Shown here: positions 1-11,749 of the stretch, one piece after another
Numbering within the stretch: position 1 is the first letter of the stretch
Layout of the letters: every line of letters begins with the position of its first letter
Assembly (NCBI GenBank): GCA_963691655.1
Contig: OY829328.1
Coordinates: forward strand, 73,598,400-73,662,399
Direction: 5' to 3'
Length of the DNA: 64,000 nt
Origin: Toxonevra muliebris
Lineage: Eukaryota; Arthropoda; Insecta; Diptera; Pallopteridae
Program-made: the position numbers and the translations under genes
Notes under the pieces: model-generated
Seen by the model: only the letters and a program-made list of their open reading frames with translations
What the model was told of the DNA's origin: nothing
Database searches by the model: none

Positions 1-2113
1 CTGAAAAAACTTTTAATGTCATTCCTGTGTATCACAGGTAATTTGATATTTTCATCACCTTTCAAATCTGTTATTTTCGAATTAACGGCATATAAATCCA
101 GCTACCAAAGTTTTGAAAATTATTTTCAATGTTCATTTATTCAGTAAATATATTCAAACATTGCAAAGTTCAAATCGATTTGATTTTTTCCTGCTTTTTC
201 CAATTATTTTTATGCGTCACTTTCACTTTTCATTTCACATTTTCTTTTCATCGATATTTTTTGTAACATGTTTGCTTAACATAATTTTTTATCGATTGCA
301 TAATATTTCAGTGGATTGTGTTTTACACTCAAGATATGTAGATTTTTTTTTTCTAATTTTTTGCTATTTAAATATTATTTAAAAATACTTAATTATAATT
401 TAGAATATTTTTTTAAAACTTTCTTTTTTTGCATTATTCTTTTCCACTTATAATGTATTGTTATTTTTAAGAAATATTTTAAATAATTTTTTAGCTTTTA
501 TGATATTCGATTAAGCACAGATCCTTAAAGGATCTTGGCAAATTTTCTAATAATTATAAATTTTTCTGAGCTTTTATTTGTTTATGCAAATACGTTTAAC
601 ATTTTCAAAAGACGCCTCGAAACTAAATTGTACATTTCTGAACTAAAATAATCTGCAAAGAAAACATAGAAATTCTTTTGTAATTTTATTTAGTCTGCTC
701 TAAGAGTATAAGAAAAAATTTACTTCTGAATGAAAATTTGCTTATGTATTGAGAAGTGCACTCACAAGCTTTACGTATAGTTGGAGAAAAATTTAACAGT
801 CCGTGGTGGGTTTGTTTTTCCAATAGTTTGGTACCCTACAACTATAATACGTTAGATGCAGAAACTTTTAACCTAGTAAACAGGGAATTAACAAGAGAAG
901 GAAATGTTGGAATGGGATGTTTATGTGGAATGTCAGTTCTCGGTTTAGATGTGGCAGAATTGATAGAATTTGTTCTAGATGTAATTCCTTTAAATTAGTA
1001 CTAGTTGAGTTAGAGACAATTAAAGGCAGTCAAAAACAATATATCGCAGTCTGAAGCAGTCATAGGAAATTGACAGGATATTTTGCCACAGATAGTTAGA
1101 GGTTTGTAGAAAGCAGTCGAAACATTTTTGTGTCGAAGTTTTATTAAAACCCGCTCCGTGAAGAACGTTTTTCATACCTGGAAAACAATGTGGCGATAAA
1201 GCAAATCACATCTTGGATATATTTCTTCTCCCACTTTTTCACACTCTTGCTTCTTTCCATTATTCTTCCAGTTTCTCATATCGGTGATGAATGATATAAA
1301 GTTTTAAGTGCAAGCTTTAGAACTTTCTTATTTCCTTTACATTCTTATCGTTTTTTCTGTTTCCCTTTTCTATTTTTTTTTTCTTTCCGGCTCATCTTTT
1401 ATTCTCTGTTTCTCCCTCTCTGATACTCTATCTCTCTCATACTCCCTCACTCATTCGTTCTCTTAATGTATTATTGGTATTCTTTCCACACACTCGCATC
1501 TATACACTCCCGACCCACACACTATATTTTCCAAACACTTCTTCTTTCACACCTTCTTTCTCATAATTAACCACAGGTAGGATTTCAAATGCCACATTTG
1601 ACGTACGTAAACATTAAATAACCGGAGCAATGACGTCCCTAAAGCGAATAATGATGAACACAAGGGACCCAAACAAAAAGGCAGATGACTGTCAGTGTGG
1701 TAAAAGAATAAGAGAGCGTAGTGTGCATATAAGGCAAAACTTTTGGGACTCTTCCTTTAAAGGCGTACTAGGCGGTTAGGCCCCAGTAACTGGGGCTATT
1801 TTTTTTGTTCAAGAAATCTCTTTATGAAAAAACAAATATCAAAAGAGAACCCCAAACTACTGGTTGGTGTTTGTTTTGTTATTTGTGTATGCAGATAATT
1901 CGTTAGATAATTCTGAGAAATGCCGTTACTCATATCTTCTCTCTCTCTCTCTCTCATTTGTTATTTACTCCCGCTTAAGCAATGATTTTTACAACGATGA
2001 ATGCAATGCTTTGTTTAATAAGTGAATTTTAAAGAACTTCCAACGCTACTATTTTGGAAATGGCTAAACCGATTTTAAATCTGATAATTTTTGGCTAACC
2101 TACTCGTCAAGCT
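1..2113. other. AT-rich non-coding stretch, no recognised gene
   Basis: The first 2.1 kb is AT-rich with stop codons in all frames. One 80-codon open frame at 756-998 (+) matches no family I recognise and has no supporting context, so I do not call it a gene. A TC-rich stretch lies at about 1360-1560 and a (TC)n microsatellite at 1938-1955. Nothing else can be supported here apart from the stem-loop listed separately. Confidence 0.6.
1780..1803. other. Perfect GC stem-loop followed by T-run
   Basis: A 17-base perfect hairpin with 7-bp arms (GCCCCAG / CTGGGGC) around a TAA loop is followed directly by TA and eight T residues. It resembles a factor-independent or Pol III-type termination structure. 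In AT-rich insect DNA this may be chance. No transcription unit upstream is recognised. Confidence 0.35.
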
Positions 2114-2121
2114 CTTTAGAT

Positions 2122-2378
2122 CAGTGGTCGGCAAAATTGAAAATGAGATTGTATTGGTGAGCGCAGAGTAATTACCAAAGGCATTTGAATTCATAAACTA
2201 TTTCTTGGCGTTAGTTTTTAGTCATAGATATAATTTCTCGCTGTGAACATAACGAAAAAATCAGCACAAGCGCTACTCATGTTGCTCCGTTGCTGTCTGA
2301 ACAACGACTAATTGTAAAAGCGTAAGAATGCGTGTGATGAGCGTACTGCTCGTTTGAGCAAGTAAATGCCGACCACTG
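2122..2378. mobile_element. Non-autonomous hAT element (MITE), 257 bp
   Basis: The ends are a perfect 12-bp terminal inverted repeat starting CAGTGGTCGGCA. The element is flanked by an exact 8-bp direct duplication CTTTAGAT at 2114-2121 and 2379-2386. CAG...CTG termini with an 8-bp target duplication are the hallmark of the hAT superfamily. There is no coding capacity, so it must have been moved in trans by a transposase encoded elsewhere. The exact duplication suggests a relatively undamaged insertion. Confidence 0.85.
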
Positions 2379-2507
2379 CTTTAGATTGATATAATATAAT
2401 ATGATATTGTAGCACTTCTGTATCTTCTGGAATAAAATTGTAGTTACACTAATAAATGTATAGATGACGTATACAGGGAACTACTACTGGACCCAAATAC
2501 TAACAGA

Positions 2508-2765
2508 ACATGGGTGTTTTAAACCCTATTTTGCATAGGTTTAAACACGACGACGATTCGTTTTGAATCAACTGTGCACCGAAAATAGTGGAAGACGCTG
2601 ACCATGTTTTCTTTGTCTGTCCGTAATTTATGATCGTTAGGGAAGAGCTAAGCACTAGGGTTGAGAGTCCACTAATGGTTAAGCAAATGGTTGACAAAAC
2701 TGCACTGCGCTGACCAACAGTAGATCTTCATGAAGAGGCAACAGGACGCTGCCCCTCCGTGAAGT
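2508..2765 (+). pseudogene. R1-clade LINE, C-terminal zinc-finger fragment
   Basis: Translation across one frameshift gives an HGCFKPYF segment, then RFKHDDDSF, a cysteine, and VEDADHVFFVCP. This matches the C-terminal CCHC region of R1-clade reverse transcriptases. The same GHGCF..YL.RF layout is seen in the better-preserved copy at 17363-19743. Stops and a frameshift show it is dead. Only the last ~85 codons remain, and boundaries are approximate. Confidence 0.6.
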
Positions 2766-2924
2766 AACGCTTAACGATAGTACTACGGAAGAAAGGGAAC
2801 GGACTGGGGTGGGTTTTTGGTGTTGTGAATTGAAAAGCAAGTCCCACACTTTTCAGCTTTCAATGCTTTGGCCACCTCTAACAAAAAAAAAAAAAAAACA
2901 CAGCTCTCTCCAACTCTCTTTGCT

Positions 2925-3472
2925 CCGTCTTTTTTCCCCATCGTCTCTATTTTATCCATCCCCCATCTCTTTTTCTCTCTACGTTCTTCTTCATTCCCCT
3001 TTCTTTTCCCCTTTGTCATCCTTCTGTTCCTCCCATCTGTTACTCCTTCCCCCTTATCGCTCTTTTTTTCTATATATTCTTCTACTTACTATTTTTTCTT
3101 CTCCCCCTCTTTTTCTTTTTCTCCCTCTCTTAACACTTCTTCTGCCATCCTGCTTCTCACTTCCTCTACTTTTTTCTATATATTTTTCTACTTACTATTT
3201 TTTCTCTCCCCCCCCCCCCCCCTTTTCTTTTTCTCCCCTCTCTTAACCCTTCTTCTTCCATCCTGCTTCTCACTTCCTCTACTTTCCTTTGCTGTACCCT
3301 CTTTCTCATTATTTTCCTTATTTCCCCCTTCCTTTCCCTTTTCCTTTTTCCCCTTTTTCTCTAGCCCTTTTACCCTTTCTCTTTACTTTCCCCTTTTTCT
3401 CTCTTTACCTTCTCTTTTCTCTCACTTTTTCTTTCCCCTTTATCCTTCTTTCCTCCTCTCTTTTCTATAAAA
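2925..3472. repeat. Long polypyrimidine (CT-rich) tract with C14 run
   Basis: About 550 bases are almost free of purines on the + strand. The tract is built from irregular TTTCTCCC-type words, with two near-copies (about 3070-3155 and 3177-3270) sharing TATATATT, CTTCTACTTACTATTTTTTCT and TCTTAACACTTCTTC-like segments. A pure C run sits near 3208-3221. Open frames here are composition artefacts. Such tracts can form triplex DNA and are prone to slippage. Confidence 0.8.
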
Positions 3473-3473
3473 T

Positions 3474-3540
3474 ATGGCTTGGAGTACTCAAGGCGAATCG
3501 ATCCACCTTTTTTTTGGGTTAGAGGTTCTTAGTTCGATCA
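3474..3540 (+). other. Weak tRNA-like (Pol III A/B box) sequence
   Basis: TGGCTTGGAGTACTCAAGGCG resembles the A-box region of Leu/Ser tRNAs. A GGTTCTTAGTTCGATCATC segment about 45 bases later resembles a B box. No complete cloverleaf can be drawn. It may be the head of a decayed tRNA-derived SINE, with an A-rich stretch at about 3590-3602 as possible tail. Confidence 0.25.
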
Positions 3541-3599
3541 TCACCGAACTTAAATTTCTCTTCTCACTTACCACTACTAAGCTGTAAAACTGTAAAAAA

Positions 3600-4690
3600 A
3601 ACCGGTTACCAATACTTTTGCTATGATATGTAATACAAAAAACTTCAAATGTGTTCGTGCTATGGTGAATTCAAACTATGGTATAATAATGTATATGGTG
3701 AGCATGAAAATAAAAATCATGGTAAGTATAGAGGCAGTTACTGATATTTTCCGCTAAATATTTGTTTGGCACAGTTTACACACATGAAAACAACTACACT
3801 AGACAAGATATGAATAACTTCCGCGCTGTATTTACTATAAGTCAAGATACTTGTAGATTTCAATGAGAATCGGTAATATTACGATGCTATTGTTAGTAAA
3901 GGAGAATATGAAACCAATTGTTTTTTTTTTTTTTTTTTTGTTGGCTGGCTGATATTACAAAATACACAATGTGAAAGATTATTAACTAACGCACAGTATG
4001 AACAAAAAAACAGAAAAACAAATGACGCTAGAAAAAGAAACAGAAAAATAACGCCAGCAAACAAAATAAAACATGGTCTTTGGTATGAAGTAAATACTAT
4101 ATATGTTGCTAGAATGAATCTAGCTACAAAGAATATTGTTGACCGACAGACAGAACGATTTATTTTGTAAGCCTATTATTAACGTTTCATCAAACTCAGC
4201 ACTAAATGGTGAACGTTTATAAACAGAGAAGTAACAAGTGTTGTAATATATTAAGGTAAAAAGTATTTAATTTAGTTGTAGAACTGGATAGAAGTTTTTG
4301 TTTTATTTGTAATTGAGTTTAAGTTGGTTTTTTCTGTTAAATAGCTAAGATAGAATTCCAGTGAAATTAGTTTGGGTTGTTGCGAAAAAGGTAGACAAAG
4401 CTCCAATAACAATAGAGAGCGAAATAATTCAAAAAGTATAAACAAATTTGTTCTTAGCTACTCTAGAGTCTGATTTAAAATTAGAATGTTGGCTTTTACA
4501 GACCAAAAGCTAGTTGCTTTAACAGTAACTAGGAAATAATCATATCTTATGTCGTGGGTAAAAATAGAAAATGTTTGAGCATTCTTTATTGAGAAAAGCA
4601 ATTGATTTCCCAGTCATGGAGAATCCTGGATCCCATAAAGAGTGAAAATCTAATTTAAAAACTTGAACAATTTATTTTAAAATTGTAAAA
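3600..4690. other. AT-rich non-coding stretch
   Basis: No gene, inverted-repeat element or tandem repeat was recognised here. A T19-class homopolymer run lies at about 3920-3939. Confidence 0.6.
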
Positions 4691-6725
4691 TATTTTAAAC
4701 TGCATAAAAATTCTTTTTTCTGTTCTGAATTTCGATTTGTTTTTGATTTAATTTTTAGCCTAATTTTAGTCTGATGTTGCTCTGAGTTTTGCTACCATCT
4801 TTTGTATGTTTTTGACCTGGATTTTAGATTTGAATTTCGGTCTGAATTAAAAGTTTTATTTTGATCTAAATTTTGGCTGACTTTGAATTTCAGTCTGTTT
4901 GGCTCTGTATTTCAGTTTGAAATTTGGTCTTAATTTGTAACAAAATTTTATTCTGTCTTCTGATTTACTACATGTCTGGATTTTGGTTTGGTTTTTGGTC
5001 TGATATTGCTGTAAATTTTGATCTGTTTCTGATCTAAAGTTTTGCTCTGAAGTTTGGTATTAAATTTAAGTCTGATTTATGAATTGATTTTGGTCGAAAT
5101 TTTGAGTTGGTTTTGGCTTAGTTTTAGTCTGTTTAGCTCTGTTTTCTGGTCTGAATTTTATCTGATTTCCATACTGCCTTTAGTCTGAATTTGGGATTTA
5201 AATTTAGCCCGTCTTTTAGTTTAGATTTTGGTTTGATTTGTGGCCTTATTTCGTTCTGAGTTTTAGTCTACTTTGGTATTAAATTTTAGTTTGATTTATA
5301 GTCTGATTTTGGTCTTAATTATAGCTGAGTTTTGCTTGTAATATTGGTTTGTTTGGCTCTGTTTCTATATTTGAGTTTTTATCTAATTTCTAGTCTGCTT
5401 TTGGTCGGATTTGAAACTAAATATTTGTCTGTCTTTTGGTTTGATACATGTCCAGATTTTTGTTTGATTTTGTTATAAATCTTACTCTGATTTTTTATTT
5501 GTTTCTGGTCTGTTTCTGATATATTCATATCATCATTTTAATCTGAATTTAGTCTAATTTTAAGTCTGCTTCGTTCTGAATTTGGAACAAAATTTTGGTC
5601 TGCCTTTTGATTTGATTTTGTTCTGAGATTTGACCCGGTTTTTATATGTTTCTGATCAAGAGTTTTGATCTGAATTTGGTCTAATTTTTTGTCTACTTTG
5701 GTCTGAGTTCGGTACTAAATTTTAATCTGATTTATAGTTTGAGCTTGGTCTAAATTTTGGCTTGCTAATTAGCTCAGTTTTACTTTGAATTTAAGTCTGT
5801 TTGGCTCTATTGCTTTGTCTAAATTTTAATTTGATTTCGAAACTGATTTTAGTCTAAATTTTGAATTAAATGTAAGTCTGTATTTTGATTTGATATATGT
5901 CTAGATTTTAGGTTGTTTTTTGTTCAGACTTTGGGTCCGATTTTTGGTCTCTTTCTGATCTGAACTTTTGGCATGAATTTTGGTCTAATTTTTAGTTGGC
6001 TTTGGTCTGAATTTGGTACTAAATTTTAGTCCATTTTATTATTAGTTTTTTGATCTAAACTTTCGCTTAGTTTTTAACTGAGTTTTACTTTTTGTTTTGG
6101 TCTGTTTGGCTCTGTTTTTTTTATCTGAATTTTTATTTGATTTCTCGGCTGATTTTGGTCTGAATTGAACTAAATTTTTGTTAGACGTTTCTAGTCTAAT
6201 TTTTGATAATTTTTGTATTAATTATTGATGCAATGCTTCTTCTGGTCTTAGTTTTGATGTGAATTTTGTGTCAATTCGGTACTAATTTTTGATCTGATTT
6301 TTAATCTTAAATTTGGTCTGGGTTTGGTTTAAATTTTTTTTCTAGTTTTTTTCTAAACTTTAGTCTGCTTGGTTCTGTGTTTTTTGGTCTGAATTTCTGC
6401 TATATTTTTCGACTTCAATTTGGGCCTAAATTTTGGTTTGATATTTGGTTGGCTTTGGTCTGAGTTTGGGACTAATTTTTGTGTCTGATTGCTGATCTGA
6501 TTTTTGGTCCGTTTCTGATCATATTTTTGATCTGAGCTTTAATTTAAATTTTGGTTTAATTTATGGTCTGGTTTTATCTGATTTGGGGATTAAATTTTGA
6601 TTTGAATGTTGATCTGATTTTGGTTTGAATTTGCTTTATTTTTATTTGAGTTTTCATTTGATTTATGTATTGCTTTTTTGTTTAATTTTTGATATAATTT
6701 CTGCTCCTTTTTTTAGTTTTATTTA
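4690..6725 (+). repeat. Degenerate ~12-bp minisatellite, block 1 (T/G-rich strand +)
   Basis: Two kilobases are made of drifting variants of a 12-base unit close to TTTTGGTCTGAA (GGTCTGAATTTT, GGTCTAAATTTT, GGTTTGAATTTT). Neighbouring recognisable cores are commonly 12 or 24 bases apart. The right boundary, TTAGTTTTATTTAGTCCTCT followed by GGACCATCACA, closely resembles the right boundary of the block at 11750-12685, suggesting one repeat family with a fixed end. No coding function is inferred. Confidence 0.8.
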
Positions 6726-6779
6726 GTCCTCTGTGGACCATCACAAAAACCATTTAATATGTTTAAGCGTTAGAGTTAG

Positions 6780-7168
6780 AGTTGAAGGTGGGCTAGAACA
6801 AACCAAAGCACTCAGTCTCAAAGAACATTGTACTATACTCAAAATAGAGCCAATAGAAGAAAGTAGAAAGGCAGGAAAGATATATGAGGTGATAAATGGG
6901 AAAAAGAAAAATCGAAGGTCTCTCAACCTCGAACTTCTTTGTTTCACTGATAAATCTTAAAAGCTCAGGAAGAGGGAGAGTATGAATATAATTTATAATC
7001 AAGGCATCACTACCCAAAAGCCTTAAACTGAGCGAGCGCCCGACAGCTACAAAAATAATGCTCCGTAGTCTCGTCGTTGGCCGTTGGTGGCATCCTATAT
7101 CAACCTCAACAGTGACACTATCTTCGTTTTCGCCCTCCGTGATAAGCAGTCGTTTGGATAGCATGGCA
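6780..7168 (-). mobile_element. RNase H-type LINE, 5'-truncated 3' end
   Basis: The minus-strand translation contains RLLGSDALIINYIHTLPLPE followed by LLRF, nearly the same as the C-terminal end of the LINE at 56400-57360. Nucleotide similarity to that copy continues into the 3' untranslated part (shared CTCAGTCTCAAAG, TTGTACT, AGAGCCA, CTCTCAACCT words). It is a second, 5'-truncated copy of the same family. It abuts the end of minisatellite block 1. Confidence 0.7.
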
Positions 7169-7169
7169 T

Positions 7170-9190
7170 GAATCCATCGAATGACGATTTTTTTAACGCT
7201 ATATTGTCTCTCTATATTGTCAAAATCCTCCTAAGTTACCATCCTCCATGAAAAAAAATTGGGGTAATGTGTTCCAAAATAAATTCAATGCTTTCAATTA
7301 ATTTAGAATAATCCTACATCCACCACTGACTTCCATCTTTTGAATCCAATGACTAAAATTTTTGATACAAATACTATTTAAAGAAGAACCCCATCAATGT
7401 AAAGGATGACGGGATGACTGAAGGGTACAGGCATTGGGAATACCTCTTCTAAAGATATCTAAACTCTACGTGATTGGGCCCTACCATTACTTCAGTCTTC
7501 GGTGAGAAAATGTCCGTAAAATTACCCGATAGCGCTAATTAAGATTCACAGTGCTGTAGATAACCCACCGTAACCAACCAATCAAGCTAAAGGTAATGAA
7601 AAGTAATCGGATTATGCACCAAGGTATTTGAGAAGGTTATTTAATTTGCTGGCAGTTACTTTGAAAAATAATTACAAGTATCTGTACTTAGTTTAAAGTA
7701 AATGTACCTTATTCATAACATTATCTCTTTGTAAGTAATACAGATTTAATTACTGCCAACAATTTTACACTACCTGCACAATAAGTTTTGCTTTTCTGGT
7801 AAGTTATTAACAAAATTTTGCTGCTGATTGATATATGATTTTGTTTGAACTCAAACTCAATGACATCATACCAAGCTTGACCTCTTCGTGTGCACATTTG
7901 TTAATATATATGTTTGTGTAGATACATAAAGCGATGTAAGTATGTATGTAAATATGTAAATGTGTGTGTAGTGAACTATGTAATGTCATTCCTATTTTAT
8001 TATAGTAAAATTTATGACAATATAGTAAATTTGTTTTTTTTTTTTTTTGGTTTGATTTTATTCTATAGTGTCCAGATGCTTTTATTTATGAAATGTAAAT
8101 ATTCTCGACATAATTGAATGTGAATTTGTCAATTTCGTTATTGTTAATGTGTAGATAATAGTAATAATTTTTGAATTTTTTTTGTTTTTTTTTTTTTTAG
8201 TTTAATTGCTTCATGCATAACCCATAAAATATGTATTTTATATAATTACTTTATCTAGGCATGCATATTTGTTGTCAACAGACTTGTCATTATTATGGTT
8301 CAGTTAATATCATCAATATTCAATGTATCCGTAGAAATATTTGTATGATATTGAACAATTTATTTTACATATTATAAGTACTTATGTATAATCAAATCAA
8401 TTAATATTTATGCAATAAATTTTAGTGTCAAGTGTTTATTTTTTAGTTTAAAATTGCTTTATATAGAGGTACTTAAAAATCTAGCTATGCTCTCTTTAAA
8501 TTATATATATCTATCTATATTCAAAGCTATTCATACTCATATTTAATTATATAAGCTAAAAATTTGATTTCTTCTCCCTGTCTATTTTTAACTATCACTC
8601 AATTATTAATAACTCCTAATTTGCCACAGCTTGTCATATCAAACAGCATACATATAACACTTTCAAATACATACACATACACACATTTACACTTAACTTG
8701 ACACTAATTTCACTTTTGACAGGCTGACTGATTTACTGACTGATGAGAATGACACAATTTCCTTCTCTATTCCGGTGCAAAAGATTTGAATAAAGTATTA
8801 TTATAGAAATTTTTATCCTTGATGTAAAATCGAAATTTCAAGAAAATTGAAAAACTGAAGAAGCATACACACACACTCACATACATTCGTATACATACAT
8901 ATAAATAGATACATATATGTACATATGCATTAATGTTGACTTGTGCACATAAATCACTACTATGTAGGTAGTATTTGGGATCTTTTGTTTTGTGACAACA
9001 ACTTGTGAGGCAAGGGGTAAAGGAATGTCTATAGTTAGTTAAGTAAATATTCGTACACAAAAATTTTTGCGAAATTCCGAGTGAAAAATAACTCTGTTTG
9101 GATTTTTAGTTTTTGCACGGGGTTAATTATAGAGAAATGTATTTCGTAAAATTTAGATACAAAAAATCTACATGAATTGAGGAGAGACTT
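7170..9190. other. AT-rich non-coding stretch with TATG/CATA microsatellite
   Basis: No gene was recognised. The region contains GTATGTATGTAAATATGTA-like sequence near 7930, poly-T runs at about 8034-8048 and 8186-8198, and CACACACACTCACATACA near 8870. This composition is typical of fly introns or intergenic DNA. Confidence 0.6.
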
Positions 9191-10960
9191 TCTGTAAATT
9201 ATATGGAAGGTAGGCGGGATGATCGATGTTGATAATTTTTATAAGACTAATTTCTAAAGCTATTTAAGCATAGTGCGCTGAATTATATTTGATTAGCTTC
9301 AGTATTTCCTTTGATATTACCTTTTGAAGATTTTATTTATATGAGAGGTAAGCGTGGTTATATTCTGATATTAACAATTTTTTTAACACTTATTTCTTAG
9401 GTTATTTATGCACAGTCTGCTGAATTTTATTCGATTAGCTTTAGTATTTTCTTTGATATTGTCTTTTAAAGGTTTTATTTATATGAGAGGTAGGCGTGGT
9501 TATATTCTGATATTGACAATTTTTTCAACACTTATTTCTTAGATTATTTAAACACAGTATGCTGAATTTTATTCGATTAGCTTTAGTATTTTCTTTGATA
9601 TTGTCTCTTAAAGATTTCAGTTGCACTGGAGGTAGGCGTGGTTATTTTCCGATGTCGACAAATTTTGCAATACTTATTTTTAATGCTATTTAAACACAGT
9701 ATACCGAATTTCGTTTGATTAACTTCAGTGTTTCCTCTGATATTGTCTTTTGACGATTTAATTTATATGGGAGGTAGGCGTGGTTATTTATCGATGTTGA
9801 TAATTTTTATAAGGCTTATTTCTAAAGCTATTTAAACATAGTGCGCTGAATTATATTTGATTAGCTTTAGTATTTTCTTTGATATTACCTTTTGAAGATT
9901 TTATTTATAGGAGAGGTAGGCGTGGTTATATTCTGATATTGACAATTTTTCCAACACTTATTTCTTAGGTTATTTAAACACAGTCTGCTGAATTTTATTC
10001 GATTAGCTTCAGTATTTTCTTTGATATTGTCTTTTAAAGGTTTTATTTATATGAGAGGTAGGCGTGGTTATATTCTGATATTGACAATTTTTTCAACACT
10101 TATTTCTTAGGCTATTTAAACACAGTCTGCTGAATTTTATTCGATTAGCTTTAGTATTTGCTTTTATATTGTCTTTTAAAGATTTCAATTGCACTGGAGG
10201 TGGGCGTGGTTATTTCCCAATGTTGACAATTTTTGCAATGTTTATTTCTTAGGCTGCTTAAATGCAGTCTACTTAATTTTATTCAATTAACTAAACAGTT
10301 TTTTTTTGATATTGTTTCTTAAAGATTTCAGTTGCGGTGGAGGTAGGCGTGGTTATTTACCGATGTCGACAATTTTTGCAATACTTATTTTTAAGTACAG
10401 TATACTTATTTTATATTTATTTTAAACACAGTACACCGAATTTCGTTTGGTTAACTCCAGTTTTTCCTTCGATATTGCCTTTTGAAGATTTTACTTATAT
10501 GAGAGGTAGGCGTGGTTATTTCCCGATGTTGATATTTTTTATAACACTTATTTCTAAAGCTATTTAAGCACAGTGCAATACTTATTTTTTATCCTATTTA
10601 AACACAGTCTGCTGTTTTTTATTCGATTAACTTTAGTATTTTCTTTGATATTGCCTCCTAAAGATTTCAGTTGCACTGGAGGTAGGCGTGGTTATTTCCC
10701 GATGGTAATAATTTTTAAACATTTATTTTTAAGGCTATTTAAGTACAATGTACCAAATTTTATTTGATTAACTTTAGTACTTGCTTTGATATTGACTTTT
10801 GAAGATTTTACTTATATACGAGGTAGGCGTGGCTAGTTCTCAATCTTGCCAATTTTTACAAAATTGTCAATTTCCAAAATAACTTTAACACAGTATGCCT
10901 AATTAAATTGGATTAATTTCAGTATATCTTTTGTTATCGTTCTTTGAAGATATGGGAGAT
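9190..10960. repeat. 142-bp satellite with 568-bp higher-order repeat
   Basis: The landmark GGTAGGCGTGGTTA recurs at about 9209, 9347, 9489, 9631, 9773, 9915, 10057, 10199, 10342, 10505, 10681 and 10822. Six consecutive spacings are exactly 142 bp, followed by 143, 163, 176 and 141. Monomers fall into three types: C (CTAAAGCTATTTAA...GTGCGCTGAATTATATTTG), A (TATATTCTGATATT) and B (TTGCACTGGAGG, GATGTCGACAA). They are ordered C-A-A-B, C-A-A-B, then irregular, so the A, A and B monomers each recur at exactly 568 bp. No coding role is inferred. Confidence 0.9.
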
Positions 10961-11745
10961 TGTCACGCCCACTTAACCGATTTTGCCCAGTTCAGAACTA
11001 AACCTCTTAGTAGCTATAATAAATATATCGCATTTTAGGGCTTTAGCAAAATTAATTGGACAACTACTTTATCTTTAAGCAAAAAACGATGATTAATGGT
11101 TCACATTCTAGAGGTCATGCACCAAACTTTCTACATATCACTACCTTAATTTGCTAAGGATCTAAAACCAAATTTTTCGATATCGAGTTTTTGATGGATT
11201 ATAACAAAGCTTGTTAAATTTTATCTGTACCGAAGATTTTAGAGAGCTTACGATCTTTTCTTTGAGTTTAAATTACGAATTTTCGAAGCAATATTCCAAA
11301 TACCAAAATGTTTCTTGCTTCTCCTATAAAATTCGAAAAAATACTTGTTAGAGCTTTAGCAATTAATTTTGCTAAATTTGATCTGGTTTTTGGTGCCGTC
11401 ATATAACTCCAAGCGACATAATACCAAATGAAAAAGAGGTCACACACCCAAGAAAATAAGGACCTAGTTCCAAGAAATTATTTTCATTATTTGTTGAAAA
11501 AGAACTTGTTTTGACGTGGTATTCATTGATTTGGATTTATGAAACTAAAGCCGGTATTGGAGATCATTGTTTATAGTTAATAAAAGCGAGGTCATAACCC
11601 CAACTTGGTGTTAATTCCGTTTTTGAAGAGGTCACAATTTCAAATGAATAACTCAAAATTAGGAATTATATACCTTGGAGTTATGTCCGGGTACTCTGAT
11701 TTTTTATTTAGCTTTATGGTATGGATTTTTTTCGGAGTTTGTCTG
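10960..11745. other. Non-coding spacer between satellite and minisatellite
   Basis: The stretch starts with GTCACGCCCACTTAACC, which resembles the inverse of the satellite landmark, and continues as AT-rich sequence with CCCAACTTGGTG near 11600. No gene or repeat was recognised beyond that resemblance. Confidence 0.5.
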
Positions 11746-11749
11746 TCTG

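Noticed and set aside
756..998. 80-codon open frame with plausible protein composition
   Set aside because: No motif, no supporting splice or context signals, and its length is not exceptional in AT-rich DNA with this composition.
2809..3522. Long plus-strand open frames up to 200 codons
   Set aside because: They are Ser/Pro/Leu/Phe-rich products of the polypyrimidine tract; several frames are open at once, which is a composition effect.
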